This document shows, piece after piece, positions 45,212 through 56,640 of a DNA stretch of 64,000 nucleotides. Location: assembly GCA_050084515.1 (NCBI GenBank), contig CM114274.1, positions 21,576,001-21,640,000 on the forward strand. Direction: 5' to 3'. This DNA comes from Blasia pusilla. Lineage: Eukaryota > Marchantiophyta > Marchantiopsida > Blasiales. The translations under genes and the position numbers were made by a program. Positions within the stretch are counted from its first letter, which is position 1. Each line of letters opens with the position of its first letter. The notes under the pieces were generated by a model. It was not told the origin of the DNA. It searched no databases and saw only the letters and a program-made list of their open reading frames with translations.

Positions 45212-46499
45212 TCAAGCAGTCAATCTGTCGGAATCCGACAGCTTGCAAAGTTGTCGGATTCCGACAGCTTGCCTCGGTGACAGTACCAAAGGAATGTCCT
45301 GGGATTCAAGTGGCTCCTCTGGCCGATTGTAGACGGGGATCGAAAATGTTGGCGAATTCGAGAGCCTTGGCCCCCCTAGGTACGCCATAACGGTCCCATG
45401 TAACCTGATTTGAGTCCCACCTCCTTCCTCGGCAGTATACCTTGTACGCTCTGCAATGTGACACCCATCCATTATCAATATGTGCTCCGTCCTTGGTAAT
45501 ACCATGATGGCAATCGCACAGGTAGTAGGAATCCAACACGTCTGAGAGAAGAAAAGAAGCCTACGCCTGCCTTTACGAGTTGAGGGGAAGGTGCCAAGGG
45601 AAGAAGCCCGCCAGACTGCCTCTTAAGTTGGACCTGAAGGGAAAGAGTCTGATCAGGCAACCTGTCGGAATCCGACATGTTGCCTGGAAGTGGTAAAAAG
45701 GTACTGTGGTCAAAAAGTTAAAAGTTGCAAGCAGGAGAAATCCGACGGGTTGCAAAATTGAAGTCCGCGGAGTACATAGACGATCACATTCGAAAAGCCA
45801 TAAAAAATGTTCGGAAAAATTTTAGAAGCACCACCATCGTTCGAAATAATCTTCTCCTTTATATCATCCGAAAAAAGCTCAGAACTGTACATTTGATCTA
45901 TTCTATGAAATCTTTTGCCTCATCATCAAAAAACTCTCTACTCCAAACGCTGCAGTCAAGTTGGGTCGTTGAGTTCTTTGAACTCACTCATCATCGTCCG
46001 AGAGCTCTTGCAAAATTACTTTCGGCCTTGCCCTCCCGATTTTCGGAATCGTTGGAAGTGACGATGGAGTCACAACCAATGGTGGGTCTGGAACCGGAGC
46101 TCTCGGCTTCGGTGGAGAGTTGTACGCCCCAAAGAGCCTTTCGTATTATGCCTTTGCCTCCTTGCAAAGGTCAAACAGTTCTTGCCTTCCCTCGAGGTAG
46201 AGAATATTCTTGCCACTCCACCAGGCGCCTTTGATACTTGCCCCTGAAAGTCCCACTAAGTCGAACACCAAGTCACCCGGCCTTGAGCAGAACTCTATGA
46301 GCGTTTGCATTAGGGCTGGCGATTTTTCCCTTCCTCCCAGAAGTGGGGTACTGTCTTGCATGTAAATTCCCGGGGGGAAATTGTACAAACTATCTGAACT
46401 GTACCCATCAAAGCATGGATCCACACGATCCTGGATCTTGAACACCTGGAAATTTGTGCTCGGGCCGAACAAAGCAGTACACGTAGAGTGGTCCATTTG

Positions 46500-47045
46500 T
46501 AAATAAGCACGTTGGAAACAATGTCAGCAACTAAAGAAGTCGGCTAGAGAACTTTTTCAATTACTAACTTTGGATCAACCTATCGGAGTCCGACGAGTTG
46601 TTTTGTCCCGGACCAACCCATCACCTTCCGACGGGTTGGTCAGGGACTAAAACAACTCGTCGGGCTCCGTTATTTTTGTCCGTGAGCAACCTGTCGAAAG
46701 GCGACGGGTTGTTGGCCTAGAGCAACCCGTCGCTATCAGATGGGTTGCAGCTTTTCGGAAACACAGGGAAAAACCAAAAGCAACTGCAACCCGTCGGGTT
46801 CCGACGGGTTGCAGTTACACTACGGTTTTCCCTATGTATGTGGGAAAGATGCAACCCGTCGGAAATCGACGGGTTGCTCTCAGCCGAGCATGGGCTGCTC
46901 TAAGCCAGCAACCCGTCGCCTTCCGACGGGTTGCTCACGGACAAAAAAACGGAGATTGACACTCATTATACTCACTCAACGGAGATAAACACTCATTATA
47001 CACATCATTAAAATATAATTGAGATTATACTACATGAATTGAGCC
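46500..47045. repeat. E5 methyltransferase intron with palindrome cluster
   Basis: About seven palindromes between 46,575 and 46,940, for example near 46,786 (centre GTT), 46,851 and 46,909. One repeated 20-bp block CGGAGAT(T/A)GA(A)ACACTCATTATAC occurs twice at 46,950-47,005. Confidence 0.8.
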
Positions 47046-49084
47046 TTACCCGAATCTGACTCGTCGCGGATCGGAGTGGGTACCCATTTTTTATGATCCA
47101 TGATTGCGCCGTCCTCCACTTTAGCGACCTCTTGACGCATTGGAGGTTGAAGAGCTTGTCCTCGCTCCCTCCAGTCAACACCAAGAAGTAGCCCCTGTCA
47201 CTCAGATAGGCGTCTGCAAAGGAGAACAATAGCGCAATTTGGTCATAAGAGAGTGGCACATTCCACTCAGGTACCTCGTCCGACGGATTCTCGCCCCAAA
47301 GTCGCAACCCCGAGGGCATATCAGCGATCAAGAGATCCACCGCAACCTCTTCGACCACTCCATTCACCGTCCAGGCAGCGTGCCCATTTTGTTGGAGCTT
47401 CCGTCCCAGCATTGTCAATTTATCGATGGCTGGTGTCGACACTTGAGAACTGAAGCTCTTGACTCATCCGAAAGGAGTGAATCAAGAAGGACGCGCTTCT
47501 GGTCGTTGTTTTTGTGTCTTCCCAAGGATGATGGACTGTATTCTCCTTGGGACAACCCTGGCACCTCTCGCTTCCGCTTCTCCCGAGTCTGCGGACGGCT
47601 CCCGAGTCAGGGTCTCTATGACCTCAGACTTTGGTGGGGTTTTTTTCGCCGAGGACCTGGTCCAACCTTCTCTCCCCGCTCGCCCAGACGATTCCGCCTC
47701 TGGCCTTGAATCTTCAGCCTCTCTTTGGGAAGACTCGGCCTCGTAATTTTTCCCTCCCCTCGCCTTGCCTTTGAGACCCGCTGTGGATTTGTCTTTGGCT
47801 GTGCGGACTTTGGAAGCCAACTCAACTGTCTCGTGGGCTTGCTCTTCCGCATCTCCTCCTCCGAAGTCTTCAGGCTGCACAAAATGGGGGATGTCGTCTT
47901 GTCCTGAGGCCACTGCATCATAAAGCACTCGTGAATCCTTATCGGTGATGTCTTCAGGGTCGTTGAAGTCCAGCCAAATGGGGCAATTCTCCACCTCCCA
48001 ATCGGACATGTGCTGCCCCATCTCCATGTCGTACATGGAGAATGTCTCTGCATCCGGCGGCGGAGCGCACAATTTCAAGGCTCTCGGTAATTTTCCCCAC
48101 GTACCTACATTCTTACACTAGACGAGGTACCTGAAGACCATCCGTTGGGCAGCTTTTAGTCGAACAAAATCGGCCGTCTGCTCCTGTAGATCTCGCTTCT
48201 TCTTTGCTTGATCCCGTTTGTTCCCCTCTACTTCGTCAAGCTCTACCTGAGGGAGGACGCAAACCTTGAACATTGTCTTGAATCCTGGAGTTTTGATTGG
48301 CTTGTCCCGGATGTTGTCCAGCCAAACCTCGAAATCTCCAGAACTTTCCAGGTTTGCTTCATCCGGGATGGGCTCTAATCTTTTGAGCTCCGCTTGCAGT
48401 CCGTCCAGCACGAACTTCCCGATAACCCGCAACGCGTCCCAGAACCACCATTCGCGTAGCCAGTGGGAGATCACTGGATCAGACACACCTGAAGGATGGT
48501 GTGCTGCCCTCTTCAGGGCCTCTGTGCCCTCGAGACTGATTTTCATCAGTCGGATCCTCCTAAACTTGCTTATGCCGGACAACGCAAACTGATGCACGCG
48601 ATCCATGGACACTTTCTCCCCAATCCAACCTTGTTGATCTTCATCCCTTTTCTGCTGGCGCTTGATAATCGCCTTCAGCTCCTTGTAGAACTCCGGACCA
48701 AGTTCAAGGTTGAGAATGCTGATGTATCGCTGCATCTTGCTCGCCGTGTATTTTGTTGTCGCAGATCTCGCAGCTTGATGAATTTCGCGCTCAGACGCAG
48801 ATACTTTCTCCCTCCGCTCCGGCTCGGTCGGCGCTCTTCTTCATGGCCTATATCTTCGACAAAGACAGGATGGTTCTGGTGCATCTTGGGAAATAAACTT
48901 ATTTGCCCAAGTTTTCTTTTTTATCTGAGCACCCTTTGCAAGCATCTGATTGACAAGGGCATCGCCCAAGAACCCCCTGTACTCTCCCGGGTGCGTCGTA
49001 AGCACCTTCCTCACCCGATCGTAGTCCTGGATCCACTGGTGGGTGACATTCCCCTCCGATACAATCCTGCATATCCAAACTCAA

Positions 49085-49870
49085 CCCGTCAGGAAATTAC
49101 ATGGGTTCCTGCAACCCGTCGGAATCCGACATGTCATCACAGATCAAGGTCGGATTCTAGGAAGGAGCTTAATGATGCAACCCGTCGGAGTCCGACGGAT
49201 TGCATTCAGATTTTCTAATGCCTGGTTTCAACCGGTCGGACTCCGACGGGTTGTGCAACTGAACATACTAACGTGAACATAGCAACCCGTCGGAGTCCGA
49301 CACGTTGCGCAATTGAATGGAAACTTGCAATTTGACGCGAAATTTGGGAAACCAACTTCCGAATGCAACCCGTCGGACTCTAACGAGTTGATTTTGGCCG
49401 AAAACAGTTTCGAGTCAAGCAACCCGTCGGACTCCGACGGGTTGCTTTGGGCAAAAAACATACTAAACCTGCGGTCAGTCGAACAACTCGTCGGAGTCTG
49501 ACGAGTTGCATTCTTCTAAAAACATCCTGAAAAGGCGGCGAGTCGAGCAACCCGTCGGACTCCGACGGTTTGCTTTGGGCCAAAAACTAATTACATCTGT
49601 GGTCAATTGAACAACTCGTCGGACTCCGACGAGTTGCATTCTTCAAAAAACATCGTGAAAAGGCGGCGAGTCGAGCAACCCGTCGGCTCAGACGGTTTTC
49701 TTTGGGCCATTAAATCTGTGGTCAATCGAACAACTCGTCGGAGTCCGACGAGTTGCTTTCGGCAAAAAAAAACCTAACCCATTCATCAATCGAGCAACTC
49801 GTCGGACTCCGACGAGTTGCGTAAGTGTAAAAGCATCCCAACAACCATCCCAACCCAGCAAGAAGATACT
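49085..49870. repeat. E5 intron 2: palindrome array
   Basis: About twelve palindromes from 49,110 to 49,822. Perfect copies lie at 49,419-49,445 (CCCGT/ACGGG arms) and 49,794-49,820 (CTCGT/ACGAG arms). The pitch is near 64 bp. Nearly all centres contain GANTC. Confidence 0.9.
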
Positions 49871-51046
49871 CACGTGTTCATGGCATGCATTGCCATCTCC
49901 ACCGTCGCCATGTGATGAGGGAATGGGTGAAGGACCACTGCCTTCACGCAAAAATGTGCCTCCAAGGAGTTGGGCCGCTCCTCCCCAAACTTGGTCCACG
50001 CCATGAACCTGTGATTTCCATCCCAGATGAAGAAATGCAGATTCCTCATCCAGCTAAATTCCGTGCCCTCTACTTGCCTTCTGAAATCCTGGTCTCTCAT
50101 CCTCCAGAATGTGTTGAGCTTTTCCAAGTCCTCCTCCGTAACCAGAGCTTGGGTTCCATGCTCGTCATAAGGCTGAACATAGAAGGTAGGAAAGATGTCG
50201 ACGTAGGATGATGTTGCTGCCGAATGTTTAAGCTTCGCGATGTCCTCGTCGGACTGAATTTCGCGGACGTATTCCATTGTCCGCAATCGCGAGTGGAATC
50301 CTCGGGCGTTGTGGCCCTCCATGAGGGCCATCCGCTTTTACCACTGTCGTAACCGGGATCAATAAGCTACATATTGAATTCCCAATGAATTGCAATTCAC
50401 ATAATTCAAAAACCAGATCCTCTCTTACCCGCCGAAAATTGGGTCGGTTTCTTGACCACCAACTTGTCCGAGAGGAAGCGGCAAATCGATCGGGAACTCG
50501 TCGATCCAATAGAGGTCGATGTCCTCCGCCGGGCTTGAGACGAATGATCGCTCTCCGGCTTCTTCGCCATGTCCACCATCTCCCACCGGGATCCTCATGA
50601 CCTCGTCGTCATCGATTTGAACTTCGGGCGTTTCCACTAGGTTGATTGTGTCCCCGGACTTCATCGGGGACATTTCCGGCATCTCAACACTTTTGGTTGG
50701 ACGGGCAGGGCTATCGTCAATGGCTTTCACTTTTTCCCTCCTCGCTTTAGCCAAGTCGCTCTCCTCACCGACGCGTCCAGGACGCTTTCTTTTCTCTCTT
50801 TCGCCGGGCGATCCTTTTCTTCAAGGCCGCAACGTCTCACCTCTGCGTTCATTTATCGAGCGCCTCTTGAACATGTCTCGCAAGAAGCTCCTGGTTGTGC
50901 ATCTCCGCTTCCCTTTCCCGCTCCTCGATTTCCTGCTGCCTAATTTCATTCGCCGAACGAGGCCCTGGAGATGCGGACGCAGGAGTCCCAATGGACTCCG
51001 GAGTGAATCTCCCAGACTTGTTGGCTTGTGATTTTTTCCTCGTTAT

Positions 51047-52085
51047 TTTTTCCGGAAATGCCTCCACCTATATCCACGATGAATCCCTTGATCAGTTGCC
51101 TTGCTGATGTCGAGATGAGTTGCCTTGATGGGTAGCTTGAATCGTCTCGCGATCGTTCAATCGAACCGTCTCGCTCTCGTTCGGTCGAACCGTCTCGCAC
51201 TCGTTCCCTCCTATCGACTCGCAATGACTCGCCGTGTGAAATGCCCCTTGGTATCTGATCAGCTGCTGCGCCGAGATCGCGAAATGAGAAACCGAAAATG
51301 AGCGATTTCTGCCCTATTTATACTTTTCTAGCCGTTGGGCTGATCGTTGGGTCCCGTTGTCCGTTCGACGGCGACGTGTCGGAGGTTACGCAAGTCCGGA
51401 GGTGAAAAATGGCAACCCGTTGGAGTCCGACAGGTTGCGCACCTCCGCCATCCTGGATACGTTGCCACGTGCGTGAGCAACCCGTCGGAGACCGACGGGT
51501 TGAGCGCCTCCGTCGTCTTCGGACCAGAACGCGAGGTACCCGCGCAACCCATCGGAGACCGACATGTTGCGCGCCTCCGCCGTGTTTGGGACGGGAACGG
51601 GACGTACCCAGGCAATCCGTCGGAGACCGTTGGGTTGCACGCTTCCCTCGTCAAGGGTTAAGAACGCGGGCTTCCCGCGCAAGTCGTCGGAGTCCGAAAG
51701 GTTGCACACTTCATGTAAGCACCACAAGGCGAGGCCCTTGCGCAACCCGTTGGAGGGCGACGGGTTGCACGCCTCGCCGTCTTTGGGCAAATAGGTGCGG
51801 CACCCACAGAACTCGTTGGGAACAGACAGTTTCCACGCCTCCGGTATCTTCGGGCAAGAAGGAGTGGTATCCGAGCAACTCGTCGGAGAGCGACGGGTTG
51901 CTCGCTTCGACCATGTTTGGCAGAAACGTGCAACCCTTCCGAAGCCGACGGGTTGCAGGCTTCGGTTAGCTTGTGGTAATTTTTGAGTTACCAGGACTCC
52001 GACGGGTTCCAACAAAATGAAGTGTGCTTTGCAACCCTCTGCTTCCCAAATCCGGTAACACATTGCAACAGAATTGAATCTGTTG
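51047..52085. promoter_or_regulatory. E5 promoter, palindrome array up to the deletion point
   Basis: Gene 1 TATA box at 51,315-51,322 (minus). About eleven palindromes from 51,412 to 52,010 with steps near 65 bp. The gene 2 TATA box and ATG are lost in the deletion at about 52,085-52,095. A repeated GTTCG(A/G)ACCGTCTCG motif in the leader lies at 51,140-51,195. Confidence 0.82.
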
Positions 52086-52094
52086 TTACATAAT

Positions 52095-52865
52095 TGGATC
52101 CTAAATAAGAACTGTACAAGGACTGGACGACCACTTCCTGGGTTTTGGGGACTCAAAACCTTTGATCGTTTCATGAGGACTGGGGATCAATTGAAGTACT
52201 TCTTTTGCCCAAATGAATCTTGCGCTTTCCGGAAGTTTTATCCGGCTGCCATAAGAGCTCCCGGGAATACCCCCACGATTTGGCCCATCGCCGCAGGTAC
52301 GAACTGCACTCAATACGAAGTGGACAATCTTACAAGTGCCGGTTTTAGACTCGTAGACGGGGGAAGTTCGGAGCATGTTCGCATTACAGAGACCTTCGCA
52401 TTTCGTATTCAACCCAAGATTGACGTCAACATGTACCCGGAGAAGGTGGATGATCTCAATCCATTATTTTTGTTTGAGTCTAGAAATGGGGTGAAGAGAA
52501 ACACAATGTGTAGGCCAACGGTGGAGAGAGCAAAGCGAATTGCATCAGCTCGGGAGGCAAAAATGGAGATCATCGCCACGAAAGATGTCTTGAGTGGCAA
52601 TGGAATAGGAAGGATGTATTGGGTCAGGAACAACACTGTAAATTCAAGTGTCATAGGGGTGTATGTCGTGCACATCTGTTGCTTTCCCACATGTTCATGT
52701 GATGACTTTGTCCAAAGAGAGACAAGTGGCAAAAGGTATTTCCTTTTGTAAGCACATGTACTATGTGTTGCTTGTAGTTTTAAGAGAGTTGGAGGTAGGA
52801 GTATGAATCCACCAACCAATTCAGTCCCTCAAAGAAGTCGAAGTATTTTAAACAAACCAATTTGA
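52095..52865 (+). pseudogene. E5 gene 2, C-terminal third with SWIM finger
   Basis: Begins after the deletion with LNKNCTRTGRPLPGFWG, continues QLKYFFCPNESCAFRKFYPA and EVDNLTSAGFRLVDGG, then the SWIM finger CSCDDFVQRETSGKRYF. The sequence then shifts frame by an extra T near 52,745 before the final Cys-x-His. No start codon or promoter remains. Confidence 0.85.
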
Positions 52866-53251
52866 GGATGCAAAATGAGATTTTAGATTGTACTTTCATT
52901 TTTCCAGAACCTTCACTTTGAGCTTCAACCCTATTTTGCCGGGGCAAATGATAGATTTTTTCCAGACCTTTGACGGAAAAAGTGATTGGTTCCACACTTA
53001 TGATTCCACCGATTTTTCAGTTTTCTAAATTTTGTGCAATTTGCAACTTGTCGGACTCGGAGGGGTTGCCAAAATATGGAAGAAAAAAAATGTGGGATCA
53101 GTTAATAACTGAGCAAAAAGTGCAAAAAAATTCACATAAAAATTTCCTCTCTTCAACCCAACGGAAACTCTCTTCAAAAAAAAGTATCTCTTTCGGTTGA
53201 AGGTAGTTTCCTCTCTCCTCTCTCCTCTCTTCCTCTCCTCTTACCGCACCC
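52866..53251. repeat. E5 end B subterminal region
   Basis: Non-coding; one palindrome near 53,041-53,067, CTCTCCTCTCTCC tract, terminus TTACCGCACCC. Confidence 0.8.
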
Positions 53252-53261
53252 CCCAGCTTGA
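53252..53261. repeat. Target site duplication of E5, right copy
   Basis: CCCAGCTTGA, identical to 44,377-44,386. Confidence 0.9.
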
Positions 53262-53998
53262 CTGCAGCGATTGGAGTAGGGAGTTATTTGATGAGCCAAA
53301 AGATTTCATAGAATAGATCAAATGTACAGTTCTGAGCTTTTTTCGGATGTAATAAAGGAGAAGATTTTTTCGAACGATGGTGGTGCTTCTAAAAGTTTGC
53401 TGAATATCTTTTATGTCTTTTCGAATGTGATCGTCTATGTACTCCGCGGACTTCTATTTTGCAACCCGTCGGATTTCTCCTGCTTGCAACTTTTCACTTT
53501 TTGACCACTGCACCTTTTTAACCACTTCCAGGCAACCTGTCGGATTCCGACACGTTGCCTAATCGGACGCTTTCCCTGTTGGTCCAACTTAAGAGGCAGT
53601 TTGGCGGGCTTCTTCACTTTGGCACCTTCCCCTCAACTCATAAAAGAAGGCGTAGGCTTCTTTTCTTCTCTCAGACGTGTTGGATTCCTACTACCTGTGG
53701 GATTGCCATCATGGTATTACCAAGGACGGAGCACATATTGATATTGGATGGGTGTCACATTGCAGAGCGTACAAGATATACTGCCGAGGAAGGCGGTGGG
53801 ACTCAAATCAGGTTACATGGGACCGTTATGGTGTACCTAGGGGGGAGGCCAAGGCTCTCGAATTCGCCAACATTTTCGATCCCCGTCTACAATCGGCCAG
53901 AGGAGCCACTTGTATCCCAGGACATTCCTTTTGTACTGTCACCGAGGAGAGTTAGGAGTAAATTTGTAGATGACAAGGCTGAAGAAATCATAGACTAG
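53262..53998 (+). pseudogene. E4 gene 1, duplicated acidic stop exons
   Basis: Continuation of E4 gene 1 after E5. The first stop exon is at about 53,270-53,313 (frame ends PKDFIE). The second is the open frame ending 53,998 with PTFSIPVYNRPEEPLVSQDI and KFVDDKAEEIID; before it TEHILILDGCHIAERTRYT is open in the same frame. This frame is kept in all copies apart from small shifts, which argues that it was coding. Product unknown; the acidic end resembles that of the first stop exon. Confidence 0.6.
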
Positions 53999-55093
53999 GT
54001 CAAATGTTTATTTCCGAGGTTCCTTCGGAGGTAATAAAGGACGAGATTTTTTCAACCGATAATGGTGTTTGTAAAAGTTTGCTGGAAAAAAAATTTGGAC
54101 TTGTGGATTGTGTTCTTTTAGCTACTCGGAATTACAATTTTGCAACCCGTATGATTCCGACGGGTTGCAACTTTAAGCTTTTTGCCCAATGCAACTTGTT
54201 AACCATTTCCAGGCAAGCTTTCGGATTCCGACATGTTGACTGCTTGAGTGATCGGACTCTTTCCCTGTGAGACCAACTTCTGACGTATTGTTGCGGGCTT
54301 CTTAACTTTTGGCTCGTTCCCCCACATTCGTCAAACCAGTTGTAGGCTTCTTTTCTTGTCTAAGATGTGCAAGATTCCTACTACCTATCGGATTGCCACT
54401 TCGGATTCCCAACCTGTTGGATTTTCGTGGATGCAGGGTGGAAGGAAATCACTTCTCAAAATCTTTCCTTTCTTATGGTGAGCTTTCTTACGGGTTGGGA
54501 GGGGTGCAGCTTCTCGGTTTCTCAAATTTAGGATCTGAATGAAGGGACATCAATACCTCTTTACTCCAGACAGCTAAAAATCTCTTGGTTCAATTATCGT
54601 CTCATGTGTTCACATTTCACAAAGTTGGTCTTGAGCAGACACCAGTCATAACCAACAGAAAGTTGGTTATGGGGCAATTCAGGGGAGGCCATGATGCAGG
54701 CAAAAATCCCTGCAAAAAGAGAGGTTAGCATCGTACCGATACGCATCCGGGAAGTCCTCCAACAAAAATACCCATGGGCACTGCTTATTGTAGACCGAGA
54801 CAGGTAATGTTAAGAAACTTAGGCTCACATCGAGACTGATGGAAAAATGTTTGTAGTGGTCTTATGATGTCTGCTTTTTTTTTCGCCCCCTGGAAAAAGG
54901 AGGTTTCTTTAGGGCCAAATGTGGACCACTACCTACTCTCTTCTAAAGATTTCATGAATTTAAAAGCAAACAAAAATTTCAAATATGTCAAAAAGTTTTG
55001 AAGAGAGGAGGCGGATTTGGCCCTTTTTTTTTAAGAGAGACTCTCCTCTCTTCCTCTCCTCTCTTACTCTCTCATGCCAGAATACCAGCCCCC
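53999..55093. repeat. E4 end A subterminal region
   Basis: Non-coding. Same landmark blocks as the other A ends (GTAATAAAGGACGAG, GGCAATTCAGGGGAGGCC, CTCCAACAAAAATACCC), ending ATGCCAGAATACCAGCCCCC. Confidence 0.8.
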
Positions 55094-55568
55094 CACTCAC
55101 GCATTTTGTATTCAACCCAAGATTGACGTCAACATGTACCCGGAGAAGGTGGATGATCTCAATCCATTATTTTTGTTTGAGTCTAGAAATGGGGTGAAGA
55201 GAAACACAATGTGTAGGCCAACGGTGGAGAGAGCAAAGCGAATTGCATCAGCTCGGGAGGCAAAAATGGAGATCATCGCCACGAAAGATGTCTTGAGTGG
55301 CAATGGAATAGGAAGGATGTATTGGGTCAGGAACAACACTGTAAATTCAAGTGTCATAGGGGTGTATGTCGTGCACATCTGTTGCTTTCCCACATGTTCA
55401 TGTGATGACTTTGTCCAAAGAGAGACAAGTGGCAAAAGGTATTTCCCTTGTAAGCACATGTACTATGTGTTGCTTGTAGTTTTAAGAGAGTTGGAGGTAG
55501 GAGTACGAATCCACCAACCAATTCAGTCCCTCAAAGAAGTGCGAAGTATTTTAAACAAACCAATTTGA
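55094..55568 (+). pseudogene. E1 gene 2, SWIM zinc-finger end
   Basis: Starts directly after E4 with AFCIQPKIDVNMYPEKVDDL and stays open to the stop at 55,568 (RSILNKPI). The SWIM finger is complete: CSCDDF, then YFPCKH. It is the best-preserved SWIM copy and differs from the E5 copy at few positions. Confidence 0.85.
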
Positions 55569-55963
55569 GGATGCAAAATGAGATTTTAGATTGTACTTTC
55601 ATTTTTCCAGAACCTTCACTTTGAGCTTCAACCCTATTTTGCCCAGGGCAAATGATAGATTTTTTCCAGACCTTGGACGGAAAAAGTGATTGGTTCCACA
55701 CTTATGATTCCACTGATTTTTCAGTTTTCTAAATTTTGTGCAATTTGCAACTTGTCGGACTCAGAGGGGTTGCCAAAATATGGAAGAGGAAAAAAAAAAT
55801 GTGGGACTGGTTAATAACTGAGCAAAAAAGTGCAAAAAAATTCACATAAAAAATTTCCTCTCTTCAACCCAACGGAAACTCTCTTCAAAAAAAAGTATCT
55901 CTTTCGGTTGAAGGTAGTTTCCTCTCTCCTCTCTCCTCTCTTCCTCTCCTCTTACCGCACCTC
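55569..55963. repeat. E1 end B subterminal region
   Basis: Non-coding; one palindrome near 55,745-55,771, A-rich run, CTCTCCTCTCTCC tract and terminus CTTACCGCACCTC directly before the target duplication. Confidence 0.82.
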
Positions 55964-55973
55964 ATGGGCACGA
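55964..55973. repeat. Target site duplication of E1, right copy
   Basis: ATGGGCACGA, identical to 9,591-9,600. Confidence 0.9.
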
Positions 55974-56640
55974 ACAAGTCTGCAAAATCCACTCCTAGCT
56001 CTTCGGGATGTAGATGCATGTTCCAAAGAGTATAACATTGTTTGAAAAGCTTATTACTCATATAATATGTTCTACCAGGATTGAACAAGATGTTGTAGAC
56101 CCTACAAAATTGTGCAAACAAGGGAGGACTCAACATTTGCGGCTTGTAGCCGTTCCTTCCTAATCAATCCTCTATAATGCAACCGAGCACTTCTAATTCT
56201 TCCTGACGGACAAGAGAGTAATAGTCTAGTTCCTGCTCTGGAGCCGTGGGAAGCTCATATGTGATGCGCCACAAATCAGCAATCCAAGAAGCCAGTTGTA
56301 CTTGGCCGCCCGATACTTGTATCCCTTCTTCCCCAAATCGACCACCTTGGAACTCGAATGGAGCTCCATGAGTAATGCCGCCAACAATGGAGACCAATCT
56401 GCCCCAAAGAACTACCATAAGGACCGCTCCTTCAGGGCCTCATGCAATTCCCTCAAAATCCCTGGTGCCGGATACATTCCGCACTTCATGAGCGCCATGT
56501 CTTCCTCTCTACATGAAGTGGCCTGCTTCCTTCGATTCTTGCGATACCGATGCAAAGTTTTCTTTGGTCGGCTCTTGAGGTTCCTTGGGCTTCTTGCCAT
56601 GTGAAATGCGCGACACCGCGCCCTCAATCCAGCTCCTAAA
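55964..56640 (-). pseudogene. Extra ORF of gypsy copy 2, upstream half
   Basis: Minus-strand reading from about 56,620: ARCRAFHMARSPRNLKSR type start, then GRLVSIVGGITHGAPFEFQG, LDYYSLVRQEELEVLG, GRNGYKPQMLSPPLFAQF and EELGVDFADLFVPM, where E1 cuts it. A matching piece is at 5,200-5,430. I do not recognise the family; it lies immediately downstream of gypsy integrase. Confidence 0.55.

Larger units (their letters stand above)
45300..51046 (-). pseudogene. E5 gene 1
   Basis: Starts at 51,046, where the ATG is mutated to ATA (ITRKKSQANKSG). Exon 1 ends near 50,440; exon 2 is about 49,870-50,340 and gives MEYVREIQSDEDIAKLKHSA and FFIWDGNHRFMAW; intron 2 49,085-49,870; exon 3 49,084 down to 47,050 with HHWIQDYD-type start, KAAQRMVFRYLV, PIWLDFNDPED, RNGHAAWTVNG and motif IV ADMPSGLRLWG. 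The intron with palindromes is 46,500-47,045. The motif I exon (45,990-46,496) has GDLVFDLVGLSGASIKGAW. The final acidic end is deleted near 45,275. The start mutation and small frameshifts make it inactive. Confidence 0.8.
44387..53251. mobile_element. E5: internally deleted MULE-like transposon
   Basis: End A at 44,387 (GGGGGCTGGTATTCTGGC), end B near 53,251 (TTACCGCACCC, one T lost), perfect duplication CCCAGCTTGA. Gene 1 is on the minus strand. Gene 2 lacks its first two thirds: the promoter at 52,085 is joined to the LNKNC-type segment, equal to losing about 3.3 kb of E3 (21,637-24,940). It is inserted just after the first stop exon region of E4 gene 1. It needs transposase from elsewhere. 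Confidence 0.9.
41313..55093. mobile_element. E4: MULE-like transposon lacking its B end
   Basis: Right end A at 55,093 (plus strand GCCAGAATACCAGCCCCC). The left edge is a deletion point within a palindrome of the promoter near 41,313, not a terminus. E4 holds gene 1 on the plus strand and no gene 2. E5 lies in it at 44,387-53,251. It probably landed in E1 gene 2, after which a deletion removed most of E1 gene 2, the B end and gene 2 of E4, and the left target duplication. Confidence 0.75.
9601..55963. mobile_element. E1: outermost MULE-like transposon with nested relatives
   Basis: End A at 9,601 (GGGGGATGGTATTCTGGC), end B at 55,963 (reads CTTACCGCACCTC on the plus strand), flanked by the perfect duplication ATGGGCACGA. 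E1's own sequence is 9,601-12,819, then 37,046 to about 41,312, then 55,094-55,963. The rest is E2 with E3 inside it, and E4 with E5 inside it. Gene 1 is on the minus strand and gene 2 on the plus strand. Most of gene 2 is missing: only the first 140 bp and the SWIM end remain, probably lost in the deletion that also removed E4's left end. It is inserted in the extra ORF of gypsy copy 2. Confidence 0.88.

Noticed and set aside
9601-55963. Helitron or CACTA element
   Set aside because: There are clear 9-10-bp target duplications (Helitrons make none, CACTA elements 3 bp), ends do not start CACTA or TC..CTRR, and no helicase is seen.
9601-55963. KDZ/Zisupton-type transposon
   Set aside because: SWIM-like and zinc regions also occur there, but the duplication length and the ADNA..GAESVHSSW core fit MULE better. 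Not excluded without a profile search.
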